Part shown: one piece after another, positions 36,490-49,165 of the stretch | Layout: each line of letters opens with the position of its first letter | How positions within the stretch are numbered: the stretch's first letter is position 1 | NCBI RefSeq assembly: GCF_004324835.1 | Contig: NW_021163015.1 | Location: 372,001-436,000, forward strand | Origin: Dendronephthya gigantea | Lineage: Eukaryota; Cnidaria; Anthozoa; Malacalcyonacea; Nephtheidae | Length of the DNA stretch: 64,000 bases | Direction: 5' to 3' | The notes under the pieces: model-generated | Told to the model about the DNA's origin: nothing | Databases searched by the model: none | What the model saw: the letters and a program-made list of their open reading frames with translations, nothing else | Translations under genes and position numbers: made by a program

Positions 36490-38589
36490 CTAAAAAAAGT
36501 TCGGACGAATTTTCATCTCTGTCTTTTTCATAGAATAATAATGCCAACCGTGCCATTTTATTCCGCTGCCACTAGTCTGACCTGCACCCAGGTAAAGGCC
36601 ATTGAGGTTGGAATTATGACAGTTGTTGTACCACCAAGCTCCTTTCCAGGTCGTAGCGCAATTCTCATTAACTGGTACATCATTGTCGCTATCCTTGGTA
36701 GTGAACTGCATCTTATTGTGCCAAGCAAGGGAATCACCTGCGTCACCTTTTTTGAAAGAACCATGTAATTCCAAATAGCCCGTTTGTGTGATAGATTCAG
36801 AAATAGGGAACACTTCTGTTCGGATTAAAACGTCACGCGACTGATATTTCGTGAGCCTTTACTTTTTGAAATGTGCGCAGTAAAGCTCGTCTAATTCGAT
36901 TGGTTCTCCTTCTCTGTTTGTATTTCAAGAGAAAGCGATCAGGAAATATCAATCGCGAAACATTTATCGCCGGATGGAGGTTCGCTTTAATTTTCACAGT
37001 TGAACAAAATGAATTCTTTTAGAACCTACCTGAATAACTGCCAATATTCAATCTGTAATTCTCGGATTCATCAGCCACACTAAACATTCCATATTTAGCG
37101 TATCGTTCAACGTTATTGAAATCCATCAAATCAACTCTTAGAACATTTTGACCAGATTTGGACAAACGATGAATTTTATCCAGACCCAACCAGAACTCGC
37201 CGTTAAGGTCGCCAAAGCCAGCTTTATAATCTGACCATCCACGGTAGAAATCTTGACTTCCATCTTGTCGTCTTTGGAACACGGTCCAGCCACCCCTGTC
37301 TTTGCTCATATCACATCTGACTTTGAACGAACCCAGGCCATCAGGATTGATTGTATAAACACCATTTTGCCTGACTCCAGAGCTATACAGATGAGCGCAG
37401 CTGGTTGCTAAAAAATTGAAATAAAATAGTATAAAGAATATACAATTGAAATTTATTTATTCCTAAACTTGTTTTAAATGATTATGCATGGCAATGTTTA
37501 TTGAAATATCGGAAGAAATGTAGACTCATCATCAGATGCAGATGAATACTTGAGCGCTAATATAAAGAATATTACAACGCTGTCTTACATTCCTTCATTT
37601 ACATTGCATTAATTGATTGATTGATTGACTGATTGATTGATTGATTGAATAATGAATAAATAAATGCAAGGTAAATGAAGGAAATAAATGGCAGCGTTGT
37701 AAATTACTAAATTCAGAGCTTCGTAGCGTCATAATCCAACGATGTGATAGAGCAAACCGAAGATCCCAAATTCATACGGAGTTCAATCTTCACCTGCTCG
37801 AATGGGTACGGTGAATCGGGTGACCGAAATTGGCAATGCTCATGTAATTTGAAATTCGACGTTCAATAAAAATTTTGCTGCAAAGCGCTTACCCCTATCC
37901 AGTCTACGTTTAAAGCAAGACTAACCTAGCTGCATACCTGAATTCATACCATCATTTCTTCTTTTTTCCTCATTCTTTGCCTGGTAAGAAAAGCATTTTA
38001 GAAATGTTTGCATTAAGCGATTGAAAAGAATACATATTGTATGATAAGAGTTTACCGACGCCGTCTGTGACTGACTATGGGCTACAAGTTTAGGCTACAG
38101 CACGATATTGCTAAGACGTAAATCAGTAGTCGTGTATTTTCTTTTCAGTTGTAATGTCGCATCTATAAAAGTTACTACATAACATACAGCTTCGTTATCG
38201 AGCATTAGTATCCATTCTCCTTCTGTCGTTGCGTTGTGATCTTTCTTCCCAGTGACGTTGGCCAGTTGGCAGTTCACGACATTCATCTTGTCTCTGTATG
38301 AAATCTTGAATCCAATGCATTTCAGTTCCTTTTCGCAGATCTCGAGACATTCTATCTGGACAAATTCCGAGTTGAAAGTGTGGGTTGATACGATTTTATC
38401 TGGAGGTAAAGATGGACCTGCTAAAGTAGCAAATATAGTTCGGAATGATGAAGGAGAAAGAAAAAAACTAAGGCAAAGCAGTAAAGACTCGCCTGTTCTT
38501 ATGTTATCATAAATTCTGCTAGAACATTTCTGTGAAATGACGCATACAATTTCAACCATCAGTACGAATAGAATTGTTATCGTGCGCAT
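36490..38589 (-). CDS. PAN-FReD gene D, secreted fibrinogen-related lectin-like protein
   Basis: Exons on the minus strand: 38493-38589, 38188-38417, 37938-37980, 37030-37407, 36490-36746; 334 residues. Signal peptide 1-20 ([20 protein letters not shown]), PAN 33-109, linker 110-123 ([14 protein letters not shown]), FReD 124-334 with [41 protein letters not shown]. The PAN domain has a short insert (FKISYRDK where others have FNYRDK). Intron 1 uses a GC donor and is only 75 nt, a multiple of three with no in-frame stop, so retention would keep the frame and add 25 residues between signal peptide and PAN. The start at 38589 is chosen over an in-frame ATG at 38631 because it aligns with all other copies. 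Confidence 0.9.
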
Positions 38590-38861
38590 GATTCCATAAG
38601 TTCGCCAACTTCTTCGACATCCAGTTGCCAAATAACACTTTATCGCAAAAAGTAATTGCCAACAAACGTAGTGTGTGACGGTTGGGTGGAAGAATTTATT
38701 AAAAGAACAGGTACGTTATTGTAATGTATGTTCAATATAAAATATTAATGAAATTTAATTGTAGCTGCATGAAGCTGCTTTTGAAGAGTTTGTTGCGGCT
38801 AAATCCATAATGGCTAGAAATACATGAACACGGAATCCCATCGCCTAAGTCCAATTAACAT

Positions 38862-38900
38862 AATACGAATAGAATTGGTATCGTTCGCATGATTGCATAA
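38862..38900 (-). pseudogene. Relic of a PAN-FReD signal-peptide exon (D unit)
   Basis: The minus strand reads ATG then RTIPILFVL, resembling the start of gene D, followed by loss of homology. It is the paralogue of the relic at 34851-34890. Confidence 0.7.
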
Positions 38901-39774
38901 TTTCGCCAACTTTTTCGACATCCAGTTGCGAAAAAAAAGACTTTATCGCAAAAGCAAATTTCATAACAACAGTGGTGTTGTGACAGTTAATAATTGTGCG
39001 GAGGAACTCATTAAAAGAACAGGTACATTATTGTTATACATGCATGTTCAAAATAAAATATTAATGGCTTTTAATTGTAGCTGTATATGTCGTTTGTCAT
39101 GCTGAAAGATATCCTACTAAAAAAGGAAGATCGCCGAACGTATTTGTTGAACCGAAGCTAAAACAACGCTTTATCGACTGGGTAGTTGATAGAAACAATG
39201 CGTGATGTTAGAATCTCAAAGTCATTACCTGAAATTAGTTGTTAGTTACAAGATGAGTGTTCGATTTAATTTGCAATTCATTAACCAGGTGAGCTGATGT
39301 ATTTGTAGAAAGTAATTGCCTTCATAAGCTTGTTGACAGTGAACGGTAAAATTTTTTAGCAGCATAATTTTTAGATCAATGTGTGGAAATGCGCAATTTT
39401 GGATCAATCAGTCCCTAAAGTGTTTTAAAAGTGCTGCTATATTAAACCAGGCGCACACGACGCGATTTTTGTCGTACGATTTTAGTCCGTCAACTTTATC
39501 CTTGGGTGTGCTATGTCATTTTTAAGCGATTTTAGTCTACTGACTGCAATCGGAACATATCAAGAGAGTTTAATTTATATTTCCATACATTCAACATAAT
39601 ATTAAAGTCAAATTGTATTATTCATTTATGCTATATGCAAATTAGCACACAACTTGATTTTATATGTATTTATTATTAAATAATAAAGGAAGTTAATGTT
39701 ATACGGGTCTTCGTATCGTAGTGTCTCGGGTCTTAGGACGCTGGTCCGGTCGGTTACTTGCCCCCTCCGGTGAG

Positions 39775-39782
39775 TATAAAAA
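39775..39782 (+). promoter_or_regulatory. Isolated TATA-like element in a GC-richer block
   Basis: TATAAAAA follows CCCCCTCCGGTGAG and precedes a GC-richer 400-base segment. It could be a promoter of an unseen transcript or part of an old repeat such as a solo long terminal repeat. I see no coding region to attach it to. Confidence 0.2.
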
Positions 39783-42700
39783 TGAGCCCAGTTTGCCTGA
39801 TCTAGTTGTTAGTTGCTTGCGTGACCCATCCCTCCCTTTTCCCAAACGACTTCACGCGATGTTGTGAACTCTACGGGAGAAGCGTCTTATTAATCTCGCT
39901 GGGGTTTTTTTTTGTTAGTTTATTTTGCAGGATTAAGCACAGTTCTTTTCACACCCGTTTTGGTCGTTGAATTGGTGTTTGGGGTAAAGGTAAATTCATT
40001 AATGATCGCCACATTTACAGGTATTTTTCTTCTTTTTGTGTGTGTGTGTGTGTACTTTGATGTTCGTATCGTTTATTCCACGGTTTCACTTCAGTGACTC
40101 ACGTGTGACAGTTGATCACGGGATGGAGGAGGTACCGTTAAAATAGCATGGTTCGTAGAGTTATTATCTGCGCCGAAAACAGCAAACTCAAAAGAAACAC
40201 CGTTTCACCCCTAGCCCGATCGTTTCGCTCGGATACCGTCTCCATCCCTACCGATCGGCAGCGGGCAAAATATAGTGATATAGTGTAAGAGCTGGTGTGC
40301 TATCGTACTGATGTGAGCCTTAGGATCCGTTAGAACGTTAATGTGTGATTTAGTTCCCGTATGCCAATTTGAATTAGCTTGTAAGAATTTTGAAAGTTAT
40401 AAAGGCCCAGGTTAGGCCCAGGTTAGGCCCAGGTTAATGGACTGAAAACTTTACAGGAATAATCATTCTTGGTGTAGTTATCAATCTATATTCTATATCC
40501 TTTTTCGACATTAAAAATGAGATAAAGATATTAAAGATTAAAGATATTCAAATTATACCTGTTTTAATATATGTAGCACCTGAAGTTATTTTATTGGCCT
40601 TTATTGTTGCTTGATTTTATTTGTTTACTCTTACCGATGTCTCCATGAGAACTCGAGTTTAAATTTGAAGTATTAAGTCTTTATTTCTTTAAGTTAGTCA
40701 TGATTTCAGAAAACGAATTGTCAAAATGAGTGATAATGGGGTGTTCAAAAAGGGTTTTTTCAACAAGCTATAGAGAAAGAATTAGCTTTTTAAATTCTTT
40801 TTACCAAAGCCAAAGGCAAAGAAAACTATATTATATACTCTGCGCTGTATTTTCACACTGAAAGTAGTTAAGCCTATATATTACAGAACTTAAAGCAGTT
40901 CAATAAGAACTTCCCGTTTGGTCTTTGACATCATAGAGTAAGCTATGAACTTGATAATTTACAACGCTGCAGCCATTCTTTTTTCCTTGGAATGGATATA
41001 TTCCCAAATGCAAAAACTTTAACGATTAACTGTCCTTTCGCTTAACTGCGTAAAATTCTTAAACATCTTGCAAAATAAAACAGTTTAGTCATTGGATATA
41101 TCTTAAATTGGTTCAGACATTGTAGCATTACCTTACTCTTACATTTATTTAGCATTTCTTGAATCATAGTTAATCGAGGGGAATGAATTTAATGCAAACC
41201 GAGTTGAATTCAGTCTCGAGGATAAATTTGTAATTATGTCACTCTAACAAGATAATATTTGTGATAAATGCTAATAAGTGTGCATTCACAGTGAAGCCAC
41301 CCATTCGGTCAAGGTGGTCTAATCGCGAGAACAATATATATTTCAATAGTCGTATATTTCAAAATATGTAAAATGTAATTTTTACAATCCTTTTAAGTCC
41401 GTTGAAAATACTTCTGAACCCAGAAATGTATAGTTTTTAAGGATGTTAATATGTAACGAGTTTTCGAAATGCTAAGAAAACGTTAGCAGATCGTAAGAAA
41501 TGTTCGTATTTGACAACTTTAAATTCCTCAGGAGTAGGAGTTGCAAGGAACGTTGCGTATACTGTACACTGCCTTAAGAGATTTTTAAAATCATTTAAAA
41601 AAATCCAATTACAGCCATCATTGAGTCTAAAATCGGCTGGTTTCTCTCAGCTGGTCGTGCTGAAGTGCAGTTGATGAAGTTTTTGACGAATATTTTCGGC
41701 AAACACATCACAAATATCATGAAAGATATAATCGCCCATTCATGTCCTTCGTTTCAAATGTCGGAGCTTTGTGCATGCATGGGTACGGAATATGGAACTG
41801 CGCAGAGCGGAGTCTTAAAATGCCTCTCGCGGGTGTCTCACAAAGCGCTTCTTGATTATTAGGTACATGTAGATGCATTTGTGGATAATGACGTCGGAAC
41901 TTTTGTCGTTTTAAATAACAAATATGGCGGAGCATGAATAAGAATATTGGCGAATTAAAGATACTATGCTTGTATATCCAACAATTTAAATGAGGTATCG
42001 TTCAAATTCTATGACGAATGTCATTGAAGTTTTCAGAGCGATCTTAAAAAAGGGAGTAAACGCCTGAGTAGGCGCTTGTTCACATGTTAAATGTTGGTCC
42101 ATTGTGCAACTCTCCAACCATGAGTGAACTATCAGCCACTTGGTCGTCTCGTCTTCTGGGAATTATTGTTTCTTTCTAATTTCAGCTGATGGAAACAAGA
42201 TTAGGATAAAAATTGATATGAAAATCTTTTTTTTAGCAGTACCACATAAACTCTCGCTAAGTCAGTGGGTCCTGGATTGGTTGCCACTGGTCATTTCGGA
42301 ATGGTCGCGGGTCAATGGCGAATCAAGGTTTGTCAAAGTACCTAGACAGTAAGTACTTCGGCACAATAATTAAAGTGCTATAAAAATGATCCTATCAATT
42401 ATCACTTATCAATTTCCAAAAAGTATTTTAGAACTCAATCCACTCTTTGCATTATTTATGATTTTTAAGTACACTGAGCCGAACAATTCATTTTGGCTAA
42501 TGCTAAATCCGCTACTGGGACTATCTGGGTTTAATCACATAACCTAGTTGCGGCGCTTTTAATGCATAAAAATCGTACGAACTCGCCAACGACGAAGTAA
42601 TGTATATTTATCTTATGGATATAAATTGCAAAGTGATTGACTGCCGTTTTGAGTCACGCGACCTGACCACTTGTATCACGCGACCTAAAAATTAAACGGC

Positions 42701-43604
42701 ACTAAAACTTTTAAATCAGCAACAACATAGCAGAAAGCGTGGTGAAATCACTTAAAAATGGCTCTAAGTGTGTCCCATTTTATAATAAATGCTAATTCTC
42801 TTGACGAAGATATTTGGATAAAAACGTACAATTTCTATAGGCAGTTGACATTCATATTAATCTTAGGTAAAAACAACGAAAGTTAAAAATATGAATTAAT
42901 GTATAGTTCTCAATTAAAAACTCTTTAAAATTGTTGACTGGAGACCATGCATCTGATGAACAAAAACAACAATTTGCACGCGTTTTTTGTAGCAGAAACG
43001 TCACAAATGGAATTAAGTTCGAATTGTATAAATTATAAACTAAATCTACTCTTGACCCAGCAGTTTAAAAAGACATGTTAATTGTTTGAACATAAAGAGC
43101 TGTCCACATGCTCTTAGAGCAATTCACATACAGACGTTCGTCATTCATCTTTTTTGAGACGTATAATATTTTTAAAATTCGCATGGTGAAATAATAAGCC
43201 GAAACTTCTGCATTAAATAAACGTTCTGCTCCAACAAATCGGTTATATAACTTTTTCTTAATATTGAGGTTGGATTCAGAATATTATAATGCTTTTTTGA
43301 GCTTAGTATAACATGGAGATATGGATCATTGCGTCTTCAGAAATATTCAAAGTAGTGAAATTATGCAGTTGTAATATCTTAGTAAAGATGGGGTGGTTGG
43401 AAAACATTGTCAGCAAAAAATTGAACATCGCTGAAATATCTGACCTATATGCCCCCTTTTAATTCCATTAAAATTGCGTACGATTAGAAAGTGATTGAAT
43501 GTGGTTATTAAAGGACGTTTTTAATCGTAATTAACACAAATATTTGCAAAACTGAAAACCCTTAGCTATATTTAAATGTTCTTTTACCGTTTTGCTTATG
43601 CGTA

Positions 43605-45942
43605 TCAAATAAAGTTAAGATACGTATTTAGAAAATTGCCCATTCTGGCAGTTCCACAGTTAACCGGATGGAAGTCAGGAATGGTAGATCCATGCCACCA
43701 ATTGTGGAAGTAGGAAACTTGGGCCGCACATACACTGTAGCAATAGATCACACCTCTTTTCTTGGTCATGGCTTGACCTGCACAAGTTCCCGCTGCCACT
43801 TTAGCCTCAGACGTCACATCTACATTGTTCTCAGCAATGAAAACGATAGATTCCTTGATTTCAGGATCGCAGACGGCCTTCCAGTAATATGCAGGAACAA
43901 CCATTTTCCCAGTTCCCACAACATATGGCGATTTTGTTGAAGGGTTCTTCGCTACACCCGCTGTATAAATAAAACATATTTTACCACAGTGGCAATTTCT
44001 TATATAGCCCTTTCCCAGTCATAATTACGTCCAACGCGGAAAGCCTGAAGTTTGGCTCGTTAGATTTGCAGAGCCAATCAATGTTCGTGTATTATCAGGC
44101 CTACTAATAGCCTGATACTTGGAATTGAAGTAAAGACAGTGTTTTGAAGATACGCGCAAACGTTTCTTCTGCATGCTTGCAGCATTTCATGTCCAAACCT
44201 GACGTTTTATTTCCCGCACTCTGCAAGACGCAGGAGAGTCGTAAGCGATTTAGAGCTGCGAAGAATTCGGGGGAAGGGGTTACGAAACTTACCTGTTCCT
44301 GTGAAAACGTAAACACCACGCCCAACAAAAGTAGCGTAATCCTTCACCGCTCGTTCAACGCTTGCCCAATTGCCTCCATTAAAAGGTTGCCACTGTGGTG
44401 CAACGTTGGTCATGATAAACGTGAGATCACGCTCATGTTTGGTGTTGAATACTCCACTTGGAACAAGATGACCCCGGGAACAAAAATTTTCACCCCTCCC
44501 TCCAGTATTTTTGTAATCATTATGTTTTGCTTGGGACTTTGGAGCTGAAAAATTTGAGATACATATAATGCGGTAAATTCGGTCGGAAATGTGCGTTATA
44601 CTTTTAGTTGGAGGGGAATATTCTATAATAATTATTAGCTATTAGAATAAATTGTTTTTAGATCAGGGGATTAAATCTAAATTCTTCCGTCGCAAAAAGA
44701 ATAACTTAAACCTCAATCAATAGTTACATTAATAAATGAATAAAAAAGCAAAGGCTGCTTCTGGATCATTAAAACTATCTATGTTAAGAAAACAATTTTA
44801 AAATGTGTGTTATATCACGTCAAATTAACCAGCTTTTTTCTACACTTTTCGGGTTTAAATTGACGTGCCGTCATCTCCTTTAATCACGACAAATTTGACC
44901 TAAGATAGCCAGTATAGAGAGAGGTTTATTGATTAGGATGGGAGTCGCGGCGACGCGGCGATGACGGCTAAGATAAACTCCTTCAACTAATGTTTAAAAA
45001 AAAACTACAAAAAAGAAAACCTTCAATAAAGTTAGTTCTTCAATAAACTTCAATTATAAACGGTGAGGACATCGATTAAAGGATGGGAAATTAAAAATTT
45101 GACTAAACTGAAATGAAAGTGGCGTTCTGCATGAAACGTTATAAATCTGACCAATTTGTCGCGTCCTAAACAGCGAGGATGCGGTGTAGAGCACTCATGG
45201 GACTATATTTTGAATATTCGATTTCATCATTAACTGGCGGCGTTACGTCCATAGTTTTCAAGTGATAAAGTTTTATGCATAGATAGGCAAGCGTATATAT
45301 AGGAAAAGAAGTCGGGTACGCGTTAGTAATTGACGCTGCTTGATTTACTGCAGTTAATGCTGACACCCACCGTACGGTCCTCTGTCTCTTGCAAACGAAC
45401 GTGGTCGTCTGTAACGGCCACAAATTCGTGAATATGAACCGTGAGGAACGATATACGCGGTAAATTCAGGGATTTGTTTTCGTATGTTGTAACAAGCGAT
45501 GTACTGAGCGTTATCCGGACGACGATTTTGGGCGCCATAACACAATCTTGAATGGTTTGCTGTGTTACAAGCAGCAGTCGGTGAGGTCCTGAGCACAGGA
45601 AGACGTGGATTTGTCCATCGATCGATCATACATTTATCGAAGTCGTTGTGAAAGGCATATTTTTCTGCGATAACAACTGTTTTGTCGCCTATAAAGAAAG
45701 CGTTTGGCACATTTAAATTTTTTAGTTAATATTACTAAATTTAATAGTTACGCCTTGTGGTCTAACTGGTGGTTTATTTCGCTCAACATATACACTGCGT
45801 AAGGCTGTGAGTGGGCATGCAGCGCATGTTAATTGGTTTTAGAACGATGTCAATTACCTTTAATTGGCGTTTGATTAGCAATCTGCGCGGCCTCAAGTCC
45901 TGCGACTTTTATGATAAGGATCAGAAAACATAAGTAAGACAT
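43605..45942 (-). CDS. Secreted DNA/RNA non-specific endonuclease (ENDOD1/NUC-like)
   Basis: A metal-dependent nuclease of the beta-beta-alpha-metal NUC fold that would cut nucleic acid outside the cell. Four exons on the minus strand: 45858-45942, 45371-45688, 44293-44544, 43605-43960; 336 residues. Signal peptide about 1-19 (MSYLCFLILIIKVAGLEAA). Exon 2 shows QNRRPDNAQYIACYNIRK and IPEFTAYIV, typical of the endonuclease-domain-containing-1 group. Exon 3 carries the active site SRGHLVPS (His 160, general base; the usual preceding Asp is Ser here) and TNVAPQWQPFNGGNW (Asn 181, metal ligand). Exon 4 gives FTGTG..., VPAYYWKAVCD and a Cys-containing C-terminus. The end of exon 2 is the least certain boundary; a donor at CACG/GTTCAT would remove about 19 residues. 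No close paralogue in the window. Confidence 0.88.
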
Positions 45943-46746
45943 TTTCTTAGCAATCCTGCAGGAGAACAAAAACATTGTTTGAGCTTTTAAGGAAAAGCTT
46001 TAGGTTACGCATCTCGTATATGTATGAAAATTACGGGCGTAGTTATCACTGCTTACCTCAGCAATATCCTTGGGCTTGGGAGAATAAGGACTGCAAAGTA
46101 TAGCAGCTTAACGAGGACAAAATTAAACCAAGGGAACTCCAGCAAGCATGCCTTGATGAAAGACGTCAAGAACTAATGAGAGTGGGTAGTTATTCTTGTT
46201 AAAATCAAGCTTTGAGTGTGAAATTGAAAATTTTACATGCATGCATGCGTATGATGAAATTTCAATTTCACATTATAAAATTCGCTTTTTCGCGCATTAA
46301 ACTTCCGTGTAGAAATGCCGTTCACAATGAAATAAATGAAAAACTGATTTTACATAGCCCGTGTCTATGACGTCTCTTTCACATTTAAGTCTAGTCGTGC
46401 CGAATCCAGAGTAAGTTAGAATAAATCACTACGGTTGTAACTTGCAATCTTATCGGTAATATTTTATGTAGGAGTATTCTTTAGAAATGAATATTAAATA
46501 ATGCCGTTTTCATATTTATCAATGGGTATTTTTAATTGGAAACCCTAAACCGCCACTGTAAATTTCATTACGAGGAACTATAATTACTAGGAACTATAAT
46601 TACTAGGAAAAGCCAGAGATTAGATTAAAGCGAATGTAGTACTTTCGTATTGTTTATAATTGGTTCTTTGTTGGTAAAGGTTTAAATCGGATTCGAATTT
46701 ATTCACATTATAGAGATTGTACAGTATTGAATTTTTTGGCAAGTTT

Positions 46747-46962
46747 AGGGGCTATTTACATGAGCCCGGTTACCCGAGATTTAACGAAGCGTGAGATGAT
46801 TTAGAGGTGATTGAAATGAGCAGATAACATGATCCTGGCAGTCGTATAATCACCACAACAAAAGCATGTGCTTGTTTAGTGTTATAAAGACTTATTTCAA
46901 TACCTCAAAGTCCTCTCACGCTTCGTTGAATCTCGGATAACCGGGCTCATGTAAACAGCCCT
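46747..46962. mobile_element. MITE, TACATGAGCCCGG family, copy 3
   Basis: Very close to the element at 24757-24970 along its whole length, including GCAGATAACATGATCCTGGC. It lies 22 kb away in a different context, so the family has moved in the fairly recent past. Confidence 0.85.
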
Positions 46963-47921
46963 TTATAGTGAGAATGTGAGATGCTTTGCAATAGCGCTTG
47001 AACAAGTTTCCTGCATGATCTATTCCTGCCCGGCTAGCCTCGTCCTGAAATCCTGAACCGTTTTAATATCTATGCTTCTGAGCAACCCAGACAGGAAAAT
47101 GGATAACTTAAGACGTTTTGTCTTAAAGCGGGAATTTTTCCTTTTAAGAAAGGAAATATACGACATTTTAGTTTGATAAATTCGGGCTTAAACAGTTTTG
47201 TTATAATTGCGTCGTGTTTTTCAAATGAGTTTTCTAGTCGGATACCTTTCTTACCATTAGGTATAATTCTTAGTTTATGCCTTCCATTGATGTCACATAT
47301 GATGATTATAAATTATATGCATACGGTTGTCTTTCCGACTTCCCGATCCTTAGTTCCAAAAATTCTGGATTGACTTCTTATTATATTATACCTCAAATTC
47401 AAATTGTCCAATAAGAAAGCTAGATTTCTGCATGCGACGTGATCATGAAATTTTTCTCCGTATTGCGCTTACGTCATCCATATTCGCTGCAGCGGCGAAT
47501 ATCATCACCTCGGGGAATATTTCCCTGAATCCCCTTCACTCCAGGTCTATAAATGATAAATATTCACACACTTCGAAGCGTGCGTATGTCCGTTTCCTGT
47601 CGGAAGAACTGAAATTTTTTCATCCAAATTTTTTTATCCAATTTGATTGTGAAAATTGAAATTTGATAATTTGCCAACCTAAAATTTGTTATCGAAAAAG
47701 CCCGCATATAATCAGATTTGCGAAGATATTGTTTTGAATAAAAATAATGAAACACCAAAGTTACATCATGCTGCTGACTCCATCAACCATAGTGTATTTA
47801 CGTAAAAATTAAAGCCCGTTCAGACGCGTCATTTTGATGTATATCCAGTTCACATCTGCACGTCAGGCTTCCTCGATTTACACCAGATGTATTTTTTATC
47901 GTGTTTCTCGTTCTCGTTTCT

Positions 47922-48013
47922 CGCCATCAGCCAAAACTCGTAGTCGTTGGGCTTTTGAGTGCCAAAAAACTCGTACTCAGAAGCTCGGCGACTACGAGTT
48001 TTGGCTGATGGCG
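47922..48013. repeat. Perfect 25-bp-arm hairpin
   Basis: The arm CGCCATCAGCCAAAACTCGT (47922 onward, 25 bases) is repeated exactly in reverse complement ending at 48013, with a loop of about 42 bases. Probably the core of a foldback element. Confidence 0.8.
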
Positions 48014-49002
48014 TAAGCAAACAACGCGCGAGAATGACGAATCTCGTACTCGTAGTCGTACTAGTCACTGCTAAAGCTCCCTAATATGAACATGCTGTCA
48101 CCCTTTTAATTTCTAAATATTATAGCTGAGTGTTTCTAACACGCAATCATGTCATTTCCATTAACAACAAGACGTCGACTCGACTTCGTAGCGCCAACTT
48201 TGGGTCGTTAACGGTGAGGCTTCTATGTCTGAAATCTGGAGCTTTGTAGAATATATATTCGAATCGTCAAAATTACTTTTGGACGCCAATGGCAACGGAG
48301 TAATTAAACGTGTCAACTTCGACAATGGGCTTAATTATTTTACAAATTTTCGACAGAAGTATTTCCATAGACACGTGGTACGAACAGTAGGATGTGACGT
48401 TTCAACCAGATGAAGGTATTAGTGACATAAGCGAGTACCACGTGACGTAGGAAAAAGTTGAACACGACCAACCGAGCCGAAATTTTAATCTCGTGTCTAT
48501 TAAACCATGATAAAATCAAAGACGAATAATCTCAGCCAAAAGGGAATCCGAGCATATTTTGTGGACTTAAGCACCGTTTACAATTATACGTGCTTTGACT
48601 GAATTGTAAAAACGGCTTAAGATGCATTACTTTTTGTGTTTCTCGAATGCTGTTATAACTGTTTCAGTAACAAAAATAGGTATTTTTCCCTTTTTAAATG
48701 AAGCTTATCAGTAACTTTTGTTTTCAGCTCTGACAAAAAAAAGGTCAAAAGGATTTTCATATCAGACTTTCTTCTCTTCCTTGCTGATTTAGACAATATT
48801 TAGACCATGCGTAAAAAATGATACAAGTCTTATAGCTCTTGAGTTTCAGTTCAATATTTAGATCAGTTTCTCTCAATTCGGGGGAAAGACAACATGGCTG
48901 AAGAGTATTAAGTTTATCCCCGCGATATATGCAGTTTTGCTTGCGGTGTAGTAAGTTTACACCTTCTTAATATTAATTTCATGCTTGCGGAGTGCAGGAT
49001 AT

Positions 49003-49165
49003 CCCTCCGTGCACTCCATAGAATTCCTTAACACTTTAAAGACCTCCATGTGCTATAGATCTCCATATATCCCTATAGGTCTCCATAGATATCCGTATAT
49101 GCATCCATAGGCCTCCATAAACAATCTATAGGATCTCCTCAAAAGATCTCATTAAGGCCTCATTA
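49003..49165. repeat. Degenerate TCCATAGG-type tandem repeat 3' of gene E
   Basis: About ten degenerate units built from CTCCATAGATATCC and CCTCCATA words. The duplicate downstream of gene F is at 56801-56955 and has diverged in unit order. Confidence 0.65.

Larger units (their letters stand above)
38590..43604. other. Long spacer between gene D and the endonuclease gene
   Basis: To about 39650 it duplicates the C upstream region, including a signal-exon relic at 38862-38900. From 39700 to 40350 there is a more GC-rich block with a TATA-like TATAAAAA at 39775 and no linked coding exon. Beyond 40400 it is AT-rich with only short frames (for example 41665-41862) that show no domain or splice support. 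Confidence 0.5.

Noticed and set aside
41665-41862. 65-codon plus-strand ORF in the long spacer
   Set aside because: No domain, no exon partners and a length expected by chance.
47834-48068. Overlapping ORFs on both strands
   Set aside because: They arise from a 25-bp-arm hairpin read in both directions.
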